This document shows positions 7,020 to 15,914 of a stretch of 35,575 nt of DNA, piece after piece. The notes under the pieces were generated by a model. It was not told where the DNA came from, did not search any database, and was given only the letters and a program-made list of their open reading frames with translations. Source of the stretch: Flavobacteriales bacterium (GTDB lineage Bacteria; Bacteroidota; Bacteroidia; NS11-12g; UBA955); the NCBI GenBank assembly GCA_947463095.1, contig CANHRE010000024.1, positions 1 through 35,575 of the forward strand. The letters are read 5' to 3'. The number at the start of each line of letters is the position of its first letter. Positions within the stretch are counted from its first letter, which is position 1. Both the position numbers and the translations under genes were made by a program.

Positions 7020-10000
7020 CTAGTTAAAAATGTAACGAATGCCAAACTGCATTTGCCATACATCTTCCAGAGAAGCTCTGGTATCCGTAATGCTGGAAAT
7101 GAGTTTGTTGCTGCGGTCGCGGTTCAAAGAGAAGATGGGTGTATTATCTGTAGGGCTTACCACACCTTCAAATTTCAGCAGGTTGTTATAGTTGACAGAT
7201 TTTGCCACACCCCACTTGTTGTTGAGAAAGTTACCAAAGTTGTACACGTCCAAACGAAGTTGCAGGGTGTGTTTCTTGCCGGGATTACCCACGGAGAAGT
7301 TTTGCTGCACACTCAGGTCCATGGTGCCAATCCAACCCAGCAGAGCGCCGTTTCTTCCGGCATAGGAACCCTTGTTTGCTTTCAGGTAATCATCATTTTC
7401 CAGCAGGCTGTTGAACGCTGCAACCTGGTCGGCTTCGCTAAATGTTACACCGCCCACGGTGGTAGCTTTCCACTTCAGGTCTTCTGCCTTATTGGGAATA
7501 TAAATCAAATCGTTGTTAGCCAACTGGTCGTAGTTCATGTCATTGCTGTAAAACAGGCTGTAACGGCCTTGGTTTCCGGTTTGATAGAACAGGCTGAGCA
7601 GGGTTGACATCTTGTCGTTCTTGCCATATGACATACGGTAGGTAGCGCTGGCAATGATACGGTGGCGCTGATCCTGGTCGCTGAAAGCAATTTCGGGCTT
7701 GTTGTTGCCGTTTACGGCGCGGTTATCCCTCCAACTGCTGTAGGCAATAGAACCGGCAGAGATCAGGTCTTTAGTTTCGCTGAAGTTATAGGCAACCATG
7801 GCAGACCAGTTGTTGCTGAAGGGTTTTTCCAGCTTGAAGGTGGCGCTGTAATTGTAGCCTTTGTTGGTATTGGTCAGCACAATGGCGTCGGTGATGTTAT
7901 TCTGTACGCGCATGGCGTTGTTCTGGGCTGTTCCGGTCAAACCTTTTCCGGGGAAGTAGTCGCGGTTGTCAGGGCCGTTAAAGGTTCCTGCAGCTTTTTC
8001 TTGGTTCACGTTGAGGTAAGCCACGTTGTTGATGGTTCTGGTGTACATGAACTCGGTAGTGGCTACAAAACCGTAGGGAAGCTTGAAATCAGCACCAAGG
8101 TCACTTCTCCAAACCTGAGGGAACTTGAAATCAGGGTCTGTCAGAGCCAGGTTGTAGGAAGAAGGTGTTGTGGGGTTTGCAGGGATGTATTTGGTTACGT
8201 CGGGGCTGAATGGATAAGCCTTGGAGTTATCAATGCGCATGGAGCCGGTAAGGATACCGTTGTTGCCCAACTGGTTGCTGATCCAAACAAAGGCGGGACG
8301 CCCGGCAAACAAACCTGTTCCACCGCGCACTTGGATTTCCCTGTTTCCTTTGGCGTTCCAGTTGAATCCAACACGGGGCGACCAGAGAATATTTCTGCCA
8401 GGGAGCTTGCCGGTGGCATATTTCACTGCCTTATAGTTTTCATCACGGAAAGTCATGGTATCAGCCTTAGCGTTGGTTAACGAAGGATCCTGGTACATGG
8501 GTAAATCGAATCGAATACCGGCTGTTACCTTAAGGCGTTTGTTTACGTTCCAGGCATCTTGAAGGTAAGCAGAAGTTTGCGCTACTACCGGGCTGGCTGT
8601 TGGCAGGGCTTTGCCCTCCAGCGCTGAATACGTTAAAGCGTAACGACGGGTGGAAACACCGGTATCGCCATTGGCGCTTTTGTAAAAGTCTTCGAGGCTG
8701 TTGAACACAAACTGACCGTAATACGTCGGTGCAAAGGTGTTTTCAAATGCAAAACGCTCAAATGCAATACCCGCAGTGATGGTGTGGTTTCCTGTGTAGT
8801 GGGTAATGTTGTCCTGAATCTGGAAGGTATTGGTGTTCAGGATGTTGTTGGCCGTGAATGGCTCGTATCCGAAAGAGGTCAGTGTAGTTCCGTTCTCCTG
8901 AATGTCAACCAGCGGGAATACGCCACCATTGCTGGAGCGATAATCGCGGTTGGCCGTATAGCCAATGATGAAGTTGTTGTGTGTCTGGCGGTTCAGTGTA
9001 CTGTTCAGTTCGCCGATGATGGAGTAAATATCGTTGTTGATTACATAGTTCGAGTTGGCAAAGTTGAGCGCGTTCAGGTTGTCGCGGCGGTTGCCATTTA
9101 CCACGCCAGAATTGCTGATCAGCACATCACGGGAGGAGCGCAACTGGTTGTAGCGCAAAACAGCGCGGTGCTTCTGATTGATGTTCCAGTCGAACTTAGC
9201 AAGGTATTTCAGACTGTTTGTTTTCAGCGAATAGCTCTCATATGCTCCGGGGTCATAACCGTAGCGGCTTTTCAGGAAGTTACTCAGTGAATCAAGTGCG
9301 GAAGCGCGAACACGGGTTACATTGCTTCCACTCAGTCCAGGACGGGCTGCCAGAAACGAAGTAGCCGGATCCTCACGGTTTTCCATTTCTGCATTGAAGA
9401 AATAGAATAGCTTATTCTTCACAATGGCACCGCCAACACGGAAGCCGGTTTGCATTACGTTGTAATCGTTCTTTACAACCTCTACGCCATTGGCTTTTTT
9501 ACCGGTGAGGTTCTGGTTGCGTGTATTGTAAAAAACAGAACCTTCCACCTGATTGGTACCACTGCGTGTTACTGCGTTGATTCCGCCGCCGGTAAATCCA
9601 CCATTTTTAACATCATAAGGGGCAAGATTTACGCTGATTTCCTGAAGTGCATCCAGTGAAATTGGCGTAGAGGCAGTTTGTCCTGCAGGAGCCGAAGCAA
9701 GCCCGAAGCTGTTGTTGAAGATGGATCCGTCAATAGTGAGGTTGTTGTATCGGCTGTCCTGCCCGCCCAGTGATATACCGGAACCGGTGGTGGCTGCCAC
9801 AGATGATGAACGGGCCTGTGGGGTTAAGCGCAGGAAATCATTTAAGCTGCGGCTGATGGTGGGAAGCGATGTTAGGGCATCTTTATCAATAACCGTGGAT
9901 GCACCAGTGTTCTGGTTGTTCAAAAGTCGGTTGCGCACCGCTTTGATCGTTACCGCTTCCATTTGTCCTACAGTAAAGTCAAGTACGAAGATTTGTGAAA

Positions 10001-10301
10001 GTGTCAGCGTGATGTCTTCTGCCTTGTCGGTAGTTTTTCCGTTGGCATCTTTGCATTCAACGGTGTAAGGTCCGCCAATTTTTACCGCAGGTATGTTGTA
10101 ACGGCCGTCGCTGCGGCTGTTGGCCAAATAAACCGTACCAGTAGGAAGATGGGTGGCGGTGATTGCTGCATTTACGTAAGGTTTTCCTGAGACGTCTGTG
10201 ACTACACCGCTGAACGAAGCGAAGTTGTCCTGGGCAAATGTTGCTTTAGCTGTAAACAGGCCAATGAGCAACAAAACCCCGGTTCTGAGTTTGTTTTTCA
10301 T
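7020..10301 (-). CDS. TonB-dependent outer-membrane receptor, Oar-like, with carboxypeptidase-regulatory-like domain
   Basis: This 1093-residue outer-membrane protein probably imports or binds a ligand using TonB energy. A Sec signal peptide ends around ATFAQ (residues 20-24). Residues about 30-115 form a carboxypeptidase-regulatory-like beta-sandwich (FSGVVTDVSGKPYVNAAIT, then SDGRYNIPAV). The plug domain follows, with SLPTISRSLNDFLRLTPQ, LGGQDSRYNNLTIDG and GGFTGGGINAVTRSGTN. The remainder is a 22-strand type barrel ending in WQMQFGIRYIFN with the usual alternating aromatic last strand. This architecture is that of Oar-like receptors of Bacteroidota and Myxococcota. No SusD partner is next to it, so it is not a canonical polysaccharide-utilisation pair. 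It is monocistronic: a terminator follows, and the upstream region has only an imperfect box (TTACTTTG at 10321-10328). The ligand cannot be predicted. Confidence 0.93.
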   Translation of the reverse strand: MKNKLRTGVLLLIGLFTAKATFAQDNFASFSGVVTDVSGKPYVNAAITATHLPTGTVYLANSRSDGRYNIPAVKIGGPYTVECKDANGKTTDKAEDITLTLSQIFVLDFTVGQMEAVTIKAVRNRLLNNQNTGASTVIDKDALTSLPTISRSLNDFLRLTPQARSSSVAATTGSGISLGGQDSRYNNLTIDGSIFNNSFGLASAPAGQTASTPISLDALQEISVNLAPYDVKNGGFTGGGINAVTRSGTNQVEGSVFYNTRNQNLTGKKANGVEVVKNDYNVMQTGFRVGGAIVKNKLFYFFNAEMENREDPATSFLAARPGLSGSNVTRVRASALDSLSNFLKSRYGYDPGAYESYSLKTNSLKYLAKFDWNINQKHRAVLRYNQLRSSRDVLISNSGVVNGNRRDNLNALNFANSNYVINNDIYSIIGELNSTLNRQTHNNFIIGYTANRDYRSSNGGVFPLVDIQENGTTLTSFGYEPFTANNILNTNTFQIQDNITHYTGNHTITAGIAFERFAFENTFAPTYYGQFVFNSLEDFYKSANGDTGVSTRRYALTYSALEGKALPTASPVVAQTSAYLQDAWNVNKRLKVTAGIRFDLPMYQDPSLTNAKADTMTFRDENYKAVKYATGKLPGRNILWSPRVGFNWNAKGNREIQVRGGTGLFAGRPAFVWISNQLGNNGILTGSMRIDNSKAYPFSPDVTKYIPANPTTPSSYNLALTDPDFKFPQVWRSDLGADFKLPYGFVATTEFMYTRTINNVAYLNVNQEKAAGTFNGPDNRDYFPGKGLTGTAQNNAMRVQNNITDAIVLTNTNKGYNYSATFKLEKPFSNNWSAMVAYNFSETKDLISAGSIAYSSWRDNRAVNGNNKPEIAFSDQDQRHRIIASATYRMSYGKNDKMSTLLSLFYQTGNQGRYSLFYSNDMNYDQLANNDLIYIPNKAEDLKWKATTVGGVTFSEADQVAAFNSLLENDDYLKANKGSYAGRNGALLGWIGTMDLSVQQNFSVGNPGKKHTLQLRLDVYNFGNFLNNKWGVAKSVNYNNLLKFEGVVSPTDNTPIFSLNRDRSNKLISSITDTRASLEDVWQMQFGIRYIFN

Positions 10302-10453
10302 GTCTTTGATATTGGTGCATCAAAGTAATTTTGGGTTTGTTATGAAATGGTAAAGTTTATTTTAAGGAAATTATAACATACCCACATATAGGCCTTAAGA
10401 AGGAGTACTTTTCATAGCAAATTCCAGATTTCATTAGAGTGGCGAATCAAAAA

Positions 10454-10498
10454 CTTGCTGCCTTTGTGCTTAAGGCATTATTCCTTTTACACAGCAAG
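10454..10498. repeat. Short dyads upstream of the E2 gene
   Basis: CTTGCTG (10454-10460) and CAGCAAG (10492-10498) are perfect inverted repeats. A second, offset pair is TGCCTT (10459-10464) with AAGGCA (10472-10477). They lie just upstream of the promoter box at 10509-10516 and could be regulator sites or chance. The rest of the 226-base gap between the receptor and E2 genes shows nothing further. Confidence 0.25.
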
Positions 10499-10508
10499 CC
10501 TTTTGCCT

Positions 10509-10516
10509 TATTTTTG
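10509..10516 (+). promoter_or_regulatory. -7 promoter box of the E2 gene
   Basis: TATTTTTG is a full match to TAnnTTTG, 11 bases before the ATG at 10528. A T-rich stretch at 10485-10488 lies where a -33 element would be, but it lacks the G of TTG. The mRNA leader would be only a few bases long. Confidence 0.55.
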
Positions 10517-10527
10517 CCGCAGTAACT

Positions 10528-11757
10528 ATGGCTGAAATCATCAGAATGCCCAAGATGAGCGATACCATGACCGAAGGGGTTGTGGTGAAATGGCTTGTGA
10601 AAGAGGGCGATCAGATAAAATCCGGTGACATCATTGCTGAGGTAGAAACCGATAAGGCTACCATGGACTTTGAATGCTACAGTAAAGGAACCCTTTTGTA
10701 TATAGCGGTAAAAGAGGGGCAATCTGTGCCCGTGGATGGCGTGGTGGCCGTAGTTGGTCAGCCCGGAGAAGATTTCCAGAGCCTGTTGTCCGGATCTCCT
10801 GCGGCAGATACCACGGTAGCCGCTGTTGTGGAAGCACCTGCCGCCCAGGCTCCTGCTGCGGTTAGTGCACCGGTACAACAGCCATCTGCACCGCTGAGCA
10901 CCGACAGAATTCTTGCTTCTCCTTTGGCTAAGAAGCTCGCTGCCGATAAAGGAATTGACCTTGCCGCGGTTAAAGGCAGTGGTGAAAATGGCCGCATTGT
11001 AAAGCAAGACGTTGAGGCCTTCCAGGGTATGCCCGCAACGGTTTCTGCTCCTGCCATTGCTGTTGTTGCAGGAACTGAAAGCTATGAAGAGGTTCCGGTA
11101 TCGCAGATGCGTAAAACCATCGCCGCGCGCCTCAGCGAAAGCAAATTCAGCGCCCCCCATTTCTACCTGACCATCGAAATAAACATGGATAAGGCCGTGG
11201 CTGCGCGCGAGCAGATGAACCAGATCAGCGAAGTGAAAATAAGCATGAACGACCTGGTAATCAAAGCGTCAGCCGCCGCATTACGCAAGCATCCAAAGAT
11301 CAACAGCTCCTGGCTGGGCAACACCATCCGTTACAACCACCACATCAATATAGGTGTGGCCATGGCGGTGGAAGAAGGCCTGCTGGTTCCCGTGGTGCGC
11401 TTTGCCGACCAGAAAAACCTAAGCCAAATCAGCAGCGAAGTGAAGGACTATGGTGCTCGCGCCAAGGCAAAGAAGCTACAGCCTCAGGACTGGGCAGGCA
11501 ATACCTTTACCATCAGCAATTTGGGCATGTTTGGCATTGAAGAGTTTACGGCCATCATCAACCCACCCGATGCCTGCATTCTTGCCGTGGGCGCGGTGAA
11601 AGACACAGTGGGCGTGGTAAACGGACAAATCCAGCCGGTTAAGGTGATGAAAGTAACCCTGAGCTGTGACCACCGCGTGGTGGACGGCGCCAGCGGTGCC
11701 CAGTTCCTGCAAACCCTGAAGCAACTGCTCGAAGAGCCGGTGCGATTGCTGGTTTGA
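10528..11757 (+). CDS. pdhC: Dihydrolipoamide acetyltransferase (E2) of pyruvate dehydrogenase, single lipoyl domain
   Basis: E2 is the core of an alpha-keto acid dehydrogenase complex; it moves the acyl group from lipoate to CoA. The 409 residues hold one lipoyl domain (about 1-80, with lipoylated Lys43 in ETDKATMDFE), an Ala/Pro-rich flexible linker, a peripheral-subunit-binding domain (ILASPLAKKLAADKGIDL with GSGENGRIVKQDV), a second linker, and the catalytic domain ending in SCDHRVVDGASGAQFL with active-site His382 and Asp386. The start of the lipoyl domain (IIRMPKMSDTMTEG) is of the pyruvate dehydrogenase type. Many Bacteroidota E2 proteins carry two lipoyl domains, so one is on the short side. 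E1 and E3 genes are not adjacent. Assignment to a branched-chain or other complex is less likely but not excluded. Confidence 0.92.
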   Translation: MAEIIRMPKMSDTMTEGVVVKWLVKEGDQIKSGDIIAEVETDKATMDFECYSKGTLLYIAVKEGQSVPVDGVVAVVGQPGEDFQSLLSGSPAADTTVAAVVEAPAAQAPAAVSAPVQQPSAPLSTDRILASPLAKKLAADKGIDLAAVKGSGENGRIVKQDVEAFQGMPATVSAPAIAVVAGTESYEEVPVSQMRKTIAARLSESKFSAPHFYLTIEINMDKAVAAREQMNQISEVKISMNDLVIKASAAALRKHPKINSSWLGNTIRYNHHINIGVAMAVEEGLLVPVVRFADQKNLSQISSEVKDYGARAKAKKLQPQDWAGNTFTISNLGMFGIEEFTAIINPPDACILAVGAVKDTVGVVNGQIQPVKVMKVTLSCDHRVVDGASGAQFLQTLKQLLEEPVRLLV

Positions 11758-11814
11758 ATTTAAGTTTGAAATTTCATTAATCCTGGCGCAGCTGGGAATG
11801 GTTCCGTCCATTTC

Positions 11815-11920
11815 GCTACCCGCGTAAGGGATAGCAGCGAATAGCCCACAGGCCCGCATTTCAGGGCCGAGGACTTGCAGCGTATAGCCCGACCGCGCCG
11901 CAGGCGGGGTTACGCCCTGA
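11815..11920. repeat. GC-rich structured intergenic element
   Basis: This noncoding block between the E2 and DUF3108 genes is unusually ordered. GCGTAA (11822-11827) and TTACGC (11910-11915) form outer inverted ends. GCAGCGAATAGCCC (11834-11847) recurs with one change as GCAGCGTATAGCCC (11877-11890). Inside are the hairpins GGCCC/GGGCC (11851-11855 with 11864-11868) and CGCC/GGCG (11896-11899 with 11903-11906, loop GCA). Open frames across it are not gene-like. It could be a dispersed REP-like repeat, a structured 3' UTR of the E2 mRNA, or a small RNA. Confidence 0.5.
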
Positions 11921-11944
11921 ACACTTTGCCGTTGGAACATGAAA

Positions 11945-11969
11945 ACGCACCGCCTTGAGGGCAGTGCGT
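11945..11969 (-). terminator. Intrinsic terminator of the DUF3108 gene
   Basis: A ten-position stem pairs ACGCACCGCC (11945-11954) with GGGCAGTGCGT (11959-11969), with one C-A mismatch and a small loop. On the minus strand it is followed by TTTTC. It is 19 bases beyond the stop codon of the gene ending at 11988. Confidence 0.75.
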
Positions 11970-11987
11970 TGCTGTATCCTGTTTCTG

Positions 11988-12806
11988 TTACTTCAACAGC
12001 GCATCGAAGCTGTTCTTCAGGTTTTCGTATGCGGTGATGTCCACCTTTATGCTTCCCACCTGGATGGCGCTTTCCACACGGATTGGAATTTTGTTCTTGT
12101 CGTCGGACACCCAGATGGTCATGTCATCGTCCTCTTTGAACACGCGGTCCACCACGAGTTTCGGGCGGAGCTTGATGCAGCGTACCTTGCCTATATCCGT
12201 ATTGAGTGTCTCGCGGCCAATGAACTTAAACTGCAGGTTATATACCTTATTGTCAAGATATACATCCACAGGAAAGTTTTGGTTGAGCTTCGCTGTGCTG
12301 AAATCCAGGTTACGTGCGTAATAGATGGCAGATGCAATATCTTGGGTGTACACTGGCATAGCCATTTCGCCTTTCAGATTGCGCAGTTTCTTCTGGTCGT
12401 GGTAGTAAATTACGGCATCTGAAGCGCTGTATTTATTTTCCCTCTTGGACATGCTGTAGCGCAGTGGTGCCAGTGATTCTTCATCCAGGTAGCTGTCGAA
12501 CTTATCGCGCACCTTATACATCCAGTCGAAGCTTTTAAGTGTCTCTCCTTCGGTGCGCACCAGGAAGGCTTTGCGGGTGCCAATTTGTTGCATTACGGGA
12601 TCTACGCTCATGATGATGCGGGCCGCGTTGATTAACCCGTAGTGGGCTCTGAAGGTAAGCTTCTCGCCGGTTTTGAACGCTGTATTAGGGAACTTGCGGA
12701 AACTGAATCCGTTGTCTGAGGGGCGCTCAGCGTTCTGACGGTTGAAGGAACTGAGCACAATTCCCAGGGCCAACAGCGCGATGAAGGTATTTTTTACGGT
12801 ATTCAT
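11988..12806 (-). CDS. DUF3108 family exported protein
   Basis: This is a 272-residue protein. Residues 1-20 (NTFIALLALGIVLSSF) form a signal peptide or membrane anchor without a clear lipobox. The body matches DUF3108: FKTGEKLTFRAHYGLINAAR near residue 45, a VRDKFDSYLDEESLAPLRY block near 100, and a closing DDKNKIPIRVESAIQVGSIKVDI. The family forms a beta-rich periplasmic or envelope protein of unknown function. It lies downstream of the M16 peptidase on the same strand with a 66-base gap that holds neither a clear promoter nor a terminator, so co-transcription is plausible. It ends in the terminator at 11945-11969. Confidence 0.85.
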   Translation of the reverse strand: MNTVKNTFIALLALGIVLSSFNRQNAERPSDNGFSFRKFPNTAFKTGEKLTFRAHYGLINAARIIMSVDPVMQQIGTRKAFLVRTEGETLKSFDWMYKVRDKFDSYLDEESLAPLRYSMSKRENKYSASDAVIYYHDQKKLRNLKGEMAMPVYTQDIASAIYYARNLDFSTAKLNQNFPVDVYLDNKVYNLQFKFIGRETLNTDIGKVRCIKLRPKLVVDRVFKEDDDMTIWVSDDKNKIPIRVESAIQVGSIKVDITAYENLKNSFDALLK

Positions 12807-12872
12807 GACGTGATGCTTAAAAGGTCATGGGAAGAAATCCAAATATTGTTCCAAAGCATAGCCCCTCTAAAA

Positions 12873-15824
12873 TCAATACGGAAACAGGGTTTCCATAGGA
12901 ACCACCTCAACGGGCCCGTAACGCTCCAGCTCTTTGGCCTTAATGCGCTCTTTAGAACCTACGATGGTGATGTTGAAGGGTTTTCCGCTCAAGTATGTTT
13001 GGTGAAACTGAAGTATTTCTGTGGGGCTGATGGTGCCACATTCTTTGTAAAGTTTCCTGCGGAGATCTTCCGTATGGCCCATGCGCAAAGCCTCAGCATA
13101 TTCGCTAAATACCTGGTCTTCAACTACGCGCGTTGACTCAATACGTTTGCGGATGGAAGCTTTTGCCAGATCAAGCATTCCGGGGTCCATGGGCAGGCTG
13201 TCCAGCAGTTCCTGCATGGCGGCAATGGCCTCGTGAAGCTTGTCGGCCTGGGTGCCCACGAAGGCCAGTACCTGATTGTTTTTTGTAGGTTCATCGGGGG
13301 TTGCAAAATAGGAATAGGTACTGTAGGCCAGCGCTTTGCTTTCGCGAATGGACTGGAATACCACGCTGCCCATTCCGCCCCCGAAGTATTCATTAAATAG
13401 GTTGATGGTTGGTTCGAGGTTCCGGTTATAAACTCCGGTTTGCCTTTGCCAGCGGATATCCGCCTGAACCATATCAAAATGTGTGAAGAATATCCGGTTG
13501 GCAGTTTGCGGCCTTTCTACAAACTGTTTCACCACAGGGATGGGTAGTTTTTTTGAAGGAACGCGGTGCAGTTTATCCAGGGTCTGTACCAATTCGGGTA
13601 GGTTGCGCTGTCCGAAGTAATACACCTTGTGCGGGTAGGCATTCAGGGATTTAATGGTACCGATTAGTTGCTCGGGTTTCAGCGCTTTCAGTTCCTGGTT
13701 GCTCAAATTGTAGCGGAAGGGATTGTCTTTCCCGTATCGGGCGAAGCTGCCCAGGGCCTGGCTGATGGTGCTCTTGTCCAACCGCGAGTCCTCGCGCTGC
13801 TTGATGCTGCGTTGAATCAGATTCTTAAGGGCTTCTTTATCTGCGGCGGGGTTGTTGATTAACGTTTCCAATAGGGCCAGGGCTTCATCAAAATGCTCTT
13901 CAGGGCCGCTGAGGTTGATGTAACATTGCTTGTCGCCCGAGAAAATACTGTAGCTGCATCCAAGGCTGTAGAATTTCTTACTGAGTGCTTCATTGCTCAA
14001 ATTCGTGGTGCCCAGGAATTTGAAGTAATTGAGTGCAAAAGGCAACTCTTTGTTGTGGAGTCGGCCAATATCCAGCACATAGTAAAGATGAAACAAACGG
14101 TTGTCGTTGTTCTGAACATACCATACAGGCAGGCCCTTGCTGCTGGTTTTGGTTATATCTCGCTCGAAATCAATGAATACTGGCTTCATGCTATCAGATT
14201 TCTCATCGAGCCACTCACTGGTCCATACACTCTGTTTGTCGCGGTTGAGCGCCACCTGGTTGATTTCGGGCTTCTGGATTTTTGCGCTGTTGGCAGGGGC
14301 GCCCAGGCGCTTAAAAACCTCTACATGGTCTGCGTTTAGGTATTCGCTGGCAAATGCCATGATTTCTTCCTTGCTCAGGCGGCTCATTTCATACAATTCG
14401 TTGCGGGCTGCGTCGTAACGAAGACCTGAAGTGTATGCCGACATGAGCATCATGGCGCGGCCTTGGTTGTCCTTCAAGTTGTTGATTTCGGAGATTTCCT
14501 CGTTTAGGATGATTGCCCGCAGCAGTTCCTGATCGAAAGAACCCTGCTGAACGAGTTTTACCTGATTCAGCAAAAGGTCGCGCACCTGTTCCAGTGTTTG
14601 TCCTTCCTTGGGTCGGCCTGTGAGCAGGAATAAACCATAATCCTTGAGCGATTCCGACATGCTGTTGGCGGAAAGCACTTTTTGTTGCTTGATCAGGTTC
14701 AGGTCAATCAGTCCGGCTGCGGCATTATTCAGGATGAGGTCCACTAGTCGGGCGATGGCGGCTTCTTTGGTGCCGGCTCCGGGCGTGCGGAAGCCTATCA
14801 TCACCTGCTCAGCTTCAGGGCCATACAGCACCTTCACCTCAGGTTCTGCCCGCAATGGTTCCGGTTCATAGCGGTAGTTGGCAACCGGCGCGGCTTGCAT
14901 CGTTCCGAAGTGGCCATCAATCATGCTTACTGCTTCGTCCGGGTCAAAGTCGCCTACCAGAATGATGGCCATGTTGTTCGGCACGTAGTATTTTTTATAG
15001 TAGTCGCGGATGGCTTTCAGGGACGGGTTTTTTAGGTGTTCTACGGTGCCTATGGTGGTTTGCTGGCCGTAGTTGTGTTTCTGGAACAGTGAGGCCATCA
15101 GGGTTTCCCAGGCTTGGTCCATGTCGTCGTCCAGTGAAATATTCTTTTCTTCATACACCGCTTCCAGTTCTGTGTGGAACAGGCGCAGGATAGGGTTCCT
15201 GAAGCGCTCGGCTTCGAGGGAAATCCACTGATGCAACGAATTGGTAGGGATGTCGTTGATATACACCGTTTGTTCGAAGCTGGTGAATGCGTTGGTGCCA
15301 CTGGCGCCAATGCTCTGACACATCTTGTCGTATTCGTTGGCTACAGCAAACTGCGCTGCTAAGGCCGATACAGAATCAATGGCTTTGTAAATCCGCTTGC
15401 GGGCAATGGTGTCGCGACTTTGGTTATACGCATCGTAGAGGTTGTCTATTTGTTCCAGGAACTCCAGTTCCTTCTGCCAGTCCTGTGTGCCGTATTTGTC
15501 GGTGCCTTTAAACAACATGTGCTCGAGGTAATGCGCCAGTCCAGTATTGTCGGCGGGGTCGTTCTTGCTACCGGTTTTCACCGCCACCATCGTTTGGATG
15601 CGCGGCGCTGTTTTGTTTACGGAAGTTATGACGGTCAGGCCATTCTGGAGTTTGTAGAACCTGGTTTTCAGCGGGTCGTTGCTCCAGTTGGTGTATTCCC
15701 AGTCGCTGCTGCGGATGGTTTCATACGTGTTCAGTTGCTGTTGCGCCTGTAGGGTTTGGGAAATGAACAGCAGGGCCGGAATAAATAGATTCCTGAGCCT
15801 TGAAAAAATGCCTTTAGGGGTCAT
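12873..15824 (-). CDS. M16 family zinc metallopeptidase, two-domain, secreted
   Basis: This pitrilysin-type endopeptidase has 983 residues from the ATG at 15824. The N-terminus (LRNLFIPALLFISQTLQAQ) is a Sec signal peptide, so it acts in the periplasm or at the surface. The inverted zinc motif HYLEH (His98, Glu101, His102) lies in NTGLAHYLEHMLFKGT. The third ligand is probably a glutamate in ELEAVYEEKN about 100 residues later, which fits a longer than usual insertion. Active-domain signatures such as YYVPNNMAIILVGDF follow. The C-terminal half (from about residue 520) repeats the fold without the zinc motif, including FNEYFGGGMGSVVFQSIRE, as expected for an M16 closing domain. A TTG at 15839 would extend the N-terminus by five residues, but the ATG fits the signal peptide better. 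An imperfect box (CAAATTTG) lies 12 bases upstream of the ATG. Confidence 0.94.
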   Translation of the reverse strand: MTPKGIFSRLRNLFIPALLFISQTLQAQQQLNTYETIRSSDWEYTNWSNDPLKTRFYKLQNGLTVITSVNKTAPRIQTMVAVKTGSKNDPADNTGLAHYLEHMLFKGTDKYGTQDWQKELEFLEQIDNLYDAYNQSRDTIARKRIYKAIDSVSALAAQFAVANEYDKMCQSIGASGTNAFTSFEQTVYINDIPTNSLHQWISLEAERFRNPILRLFHTELEAVYEEKNISLDDDMDQAWETLMASLFQKHNYGQQTTIGTVEHLKNPSLKAIRDYYKKYYVPNNMAIILVGDFDPDEAVSMIDGHFGTMQAAPVANYRYEPEPLRAEPEVKVLYGPEAEQVMIGFRTPGAGTKEAAIARLVDLILNNAAAGLIDLNLIKQQKVLSANSMSESLKDYGLFLLTGRPKEGQTLEQVRDLLLNQVKLVQQGSFDQELLRAIILNEEISEINNLKDNQGRAMMLMSAYTSGLRYDAARNELYEMSRLSKEEIMAFASEYLNADHVEVFKRLGAPANSAKIQKPEINQVALNRDKQSVWTSEWLDEKSDSMKPVFIDFERDITKTSSKGLPVWYVQNNDNRLFHLYYVLDIGRLHNKELPFALNYFKFLGTTNLSNEALSKKFYSLGCSYSIFSGDKQCYINLSGPEEHFDEALALLETLINNPAADKEALKNLIQRSIKQREDSRLDKSTISQALGSFARYGKDNPFRYNLSNQELKALKPEQLIGTIKSLNAYPHKVYYFGQRNLPELVQTLDKLHRVPSKKLPIPVVKQFVERPQTANRIFFTHFDMVQADIRWQRQTGVYNRNLEPTINLFNEYFGGGMGSVVFQSIRESKALAYSTYSYFATPDEPTKNNQVLAFVGTQADKLHEAIAAMQELLDSLPMDPGMLDLAKASIRKRIESTRVVEDQVFSEYAEALRMGHTEDLRRKLYKECGTISPTEILQFHQTYLSGKPFNITIVGSKERIKAKELERYGPVEVVPMETLFPY

Positions 15825-15864
15825 GTTTGAATGGAACAAATTTGAGGTTTATCTGTGAAACGAA

Positions 15865-15894
15865 AAAAGGCCGCCTTTGTTGGGGCAGCCTTTT
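15865..15894 (-). terminator. Intrinsic terminator of the lipoprotein gene at 15915
   Basis: AAAAGGCCGCC (15865-15875) pairs with GGGCAGCCTTTT (15883-15894) with one C-A mismatch. On the minus strand the stem is followed by TTTTTT. It lies 20 bases after the stop of the lipoprotein gene and before the M16 peptidase start. Confidence 0.75.
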
Positions 15895-15914
15895 GTGCAA
15901 AGGTTAACTTTTGT

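Noticed and set aside
7662-8480. Open frame of 272 codons on the plus strand opposite the TonB-dependent receptor
   Set aside because: It is antisense to a conserved receptor gene and its translation has no family features; several similar shadows occur along the same gene.
10321-10328. Possible -7 box of the TonB-dependent receptor (TTACTTTG on the minus strand)
   Set aside because: It misses the conserved A of TAnnTTTG and has no -33 partner, so I mention it only as an imperfect match.
10447-11160. Open frame of 237 codons on the minus strand opposite the E2 gene
   Set aside because: The translation is rich in Ser, Arg and His with no domain pattern, and it is antisense to the lipoyl and linker regions.
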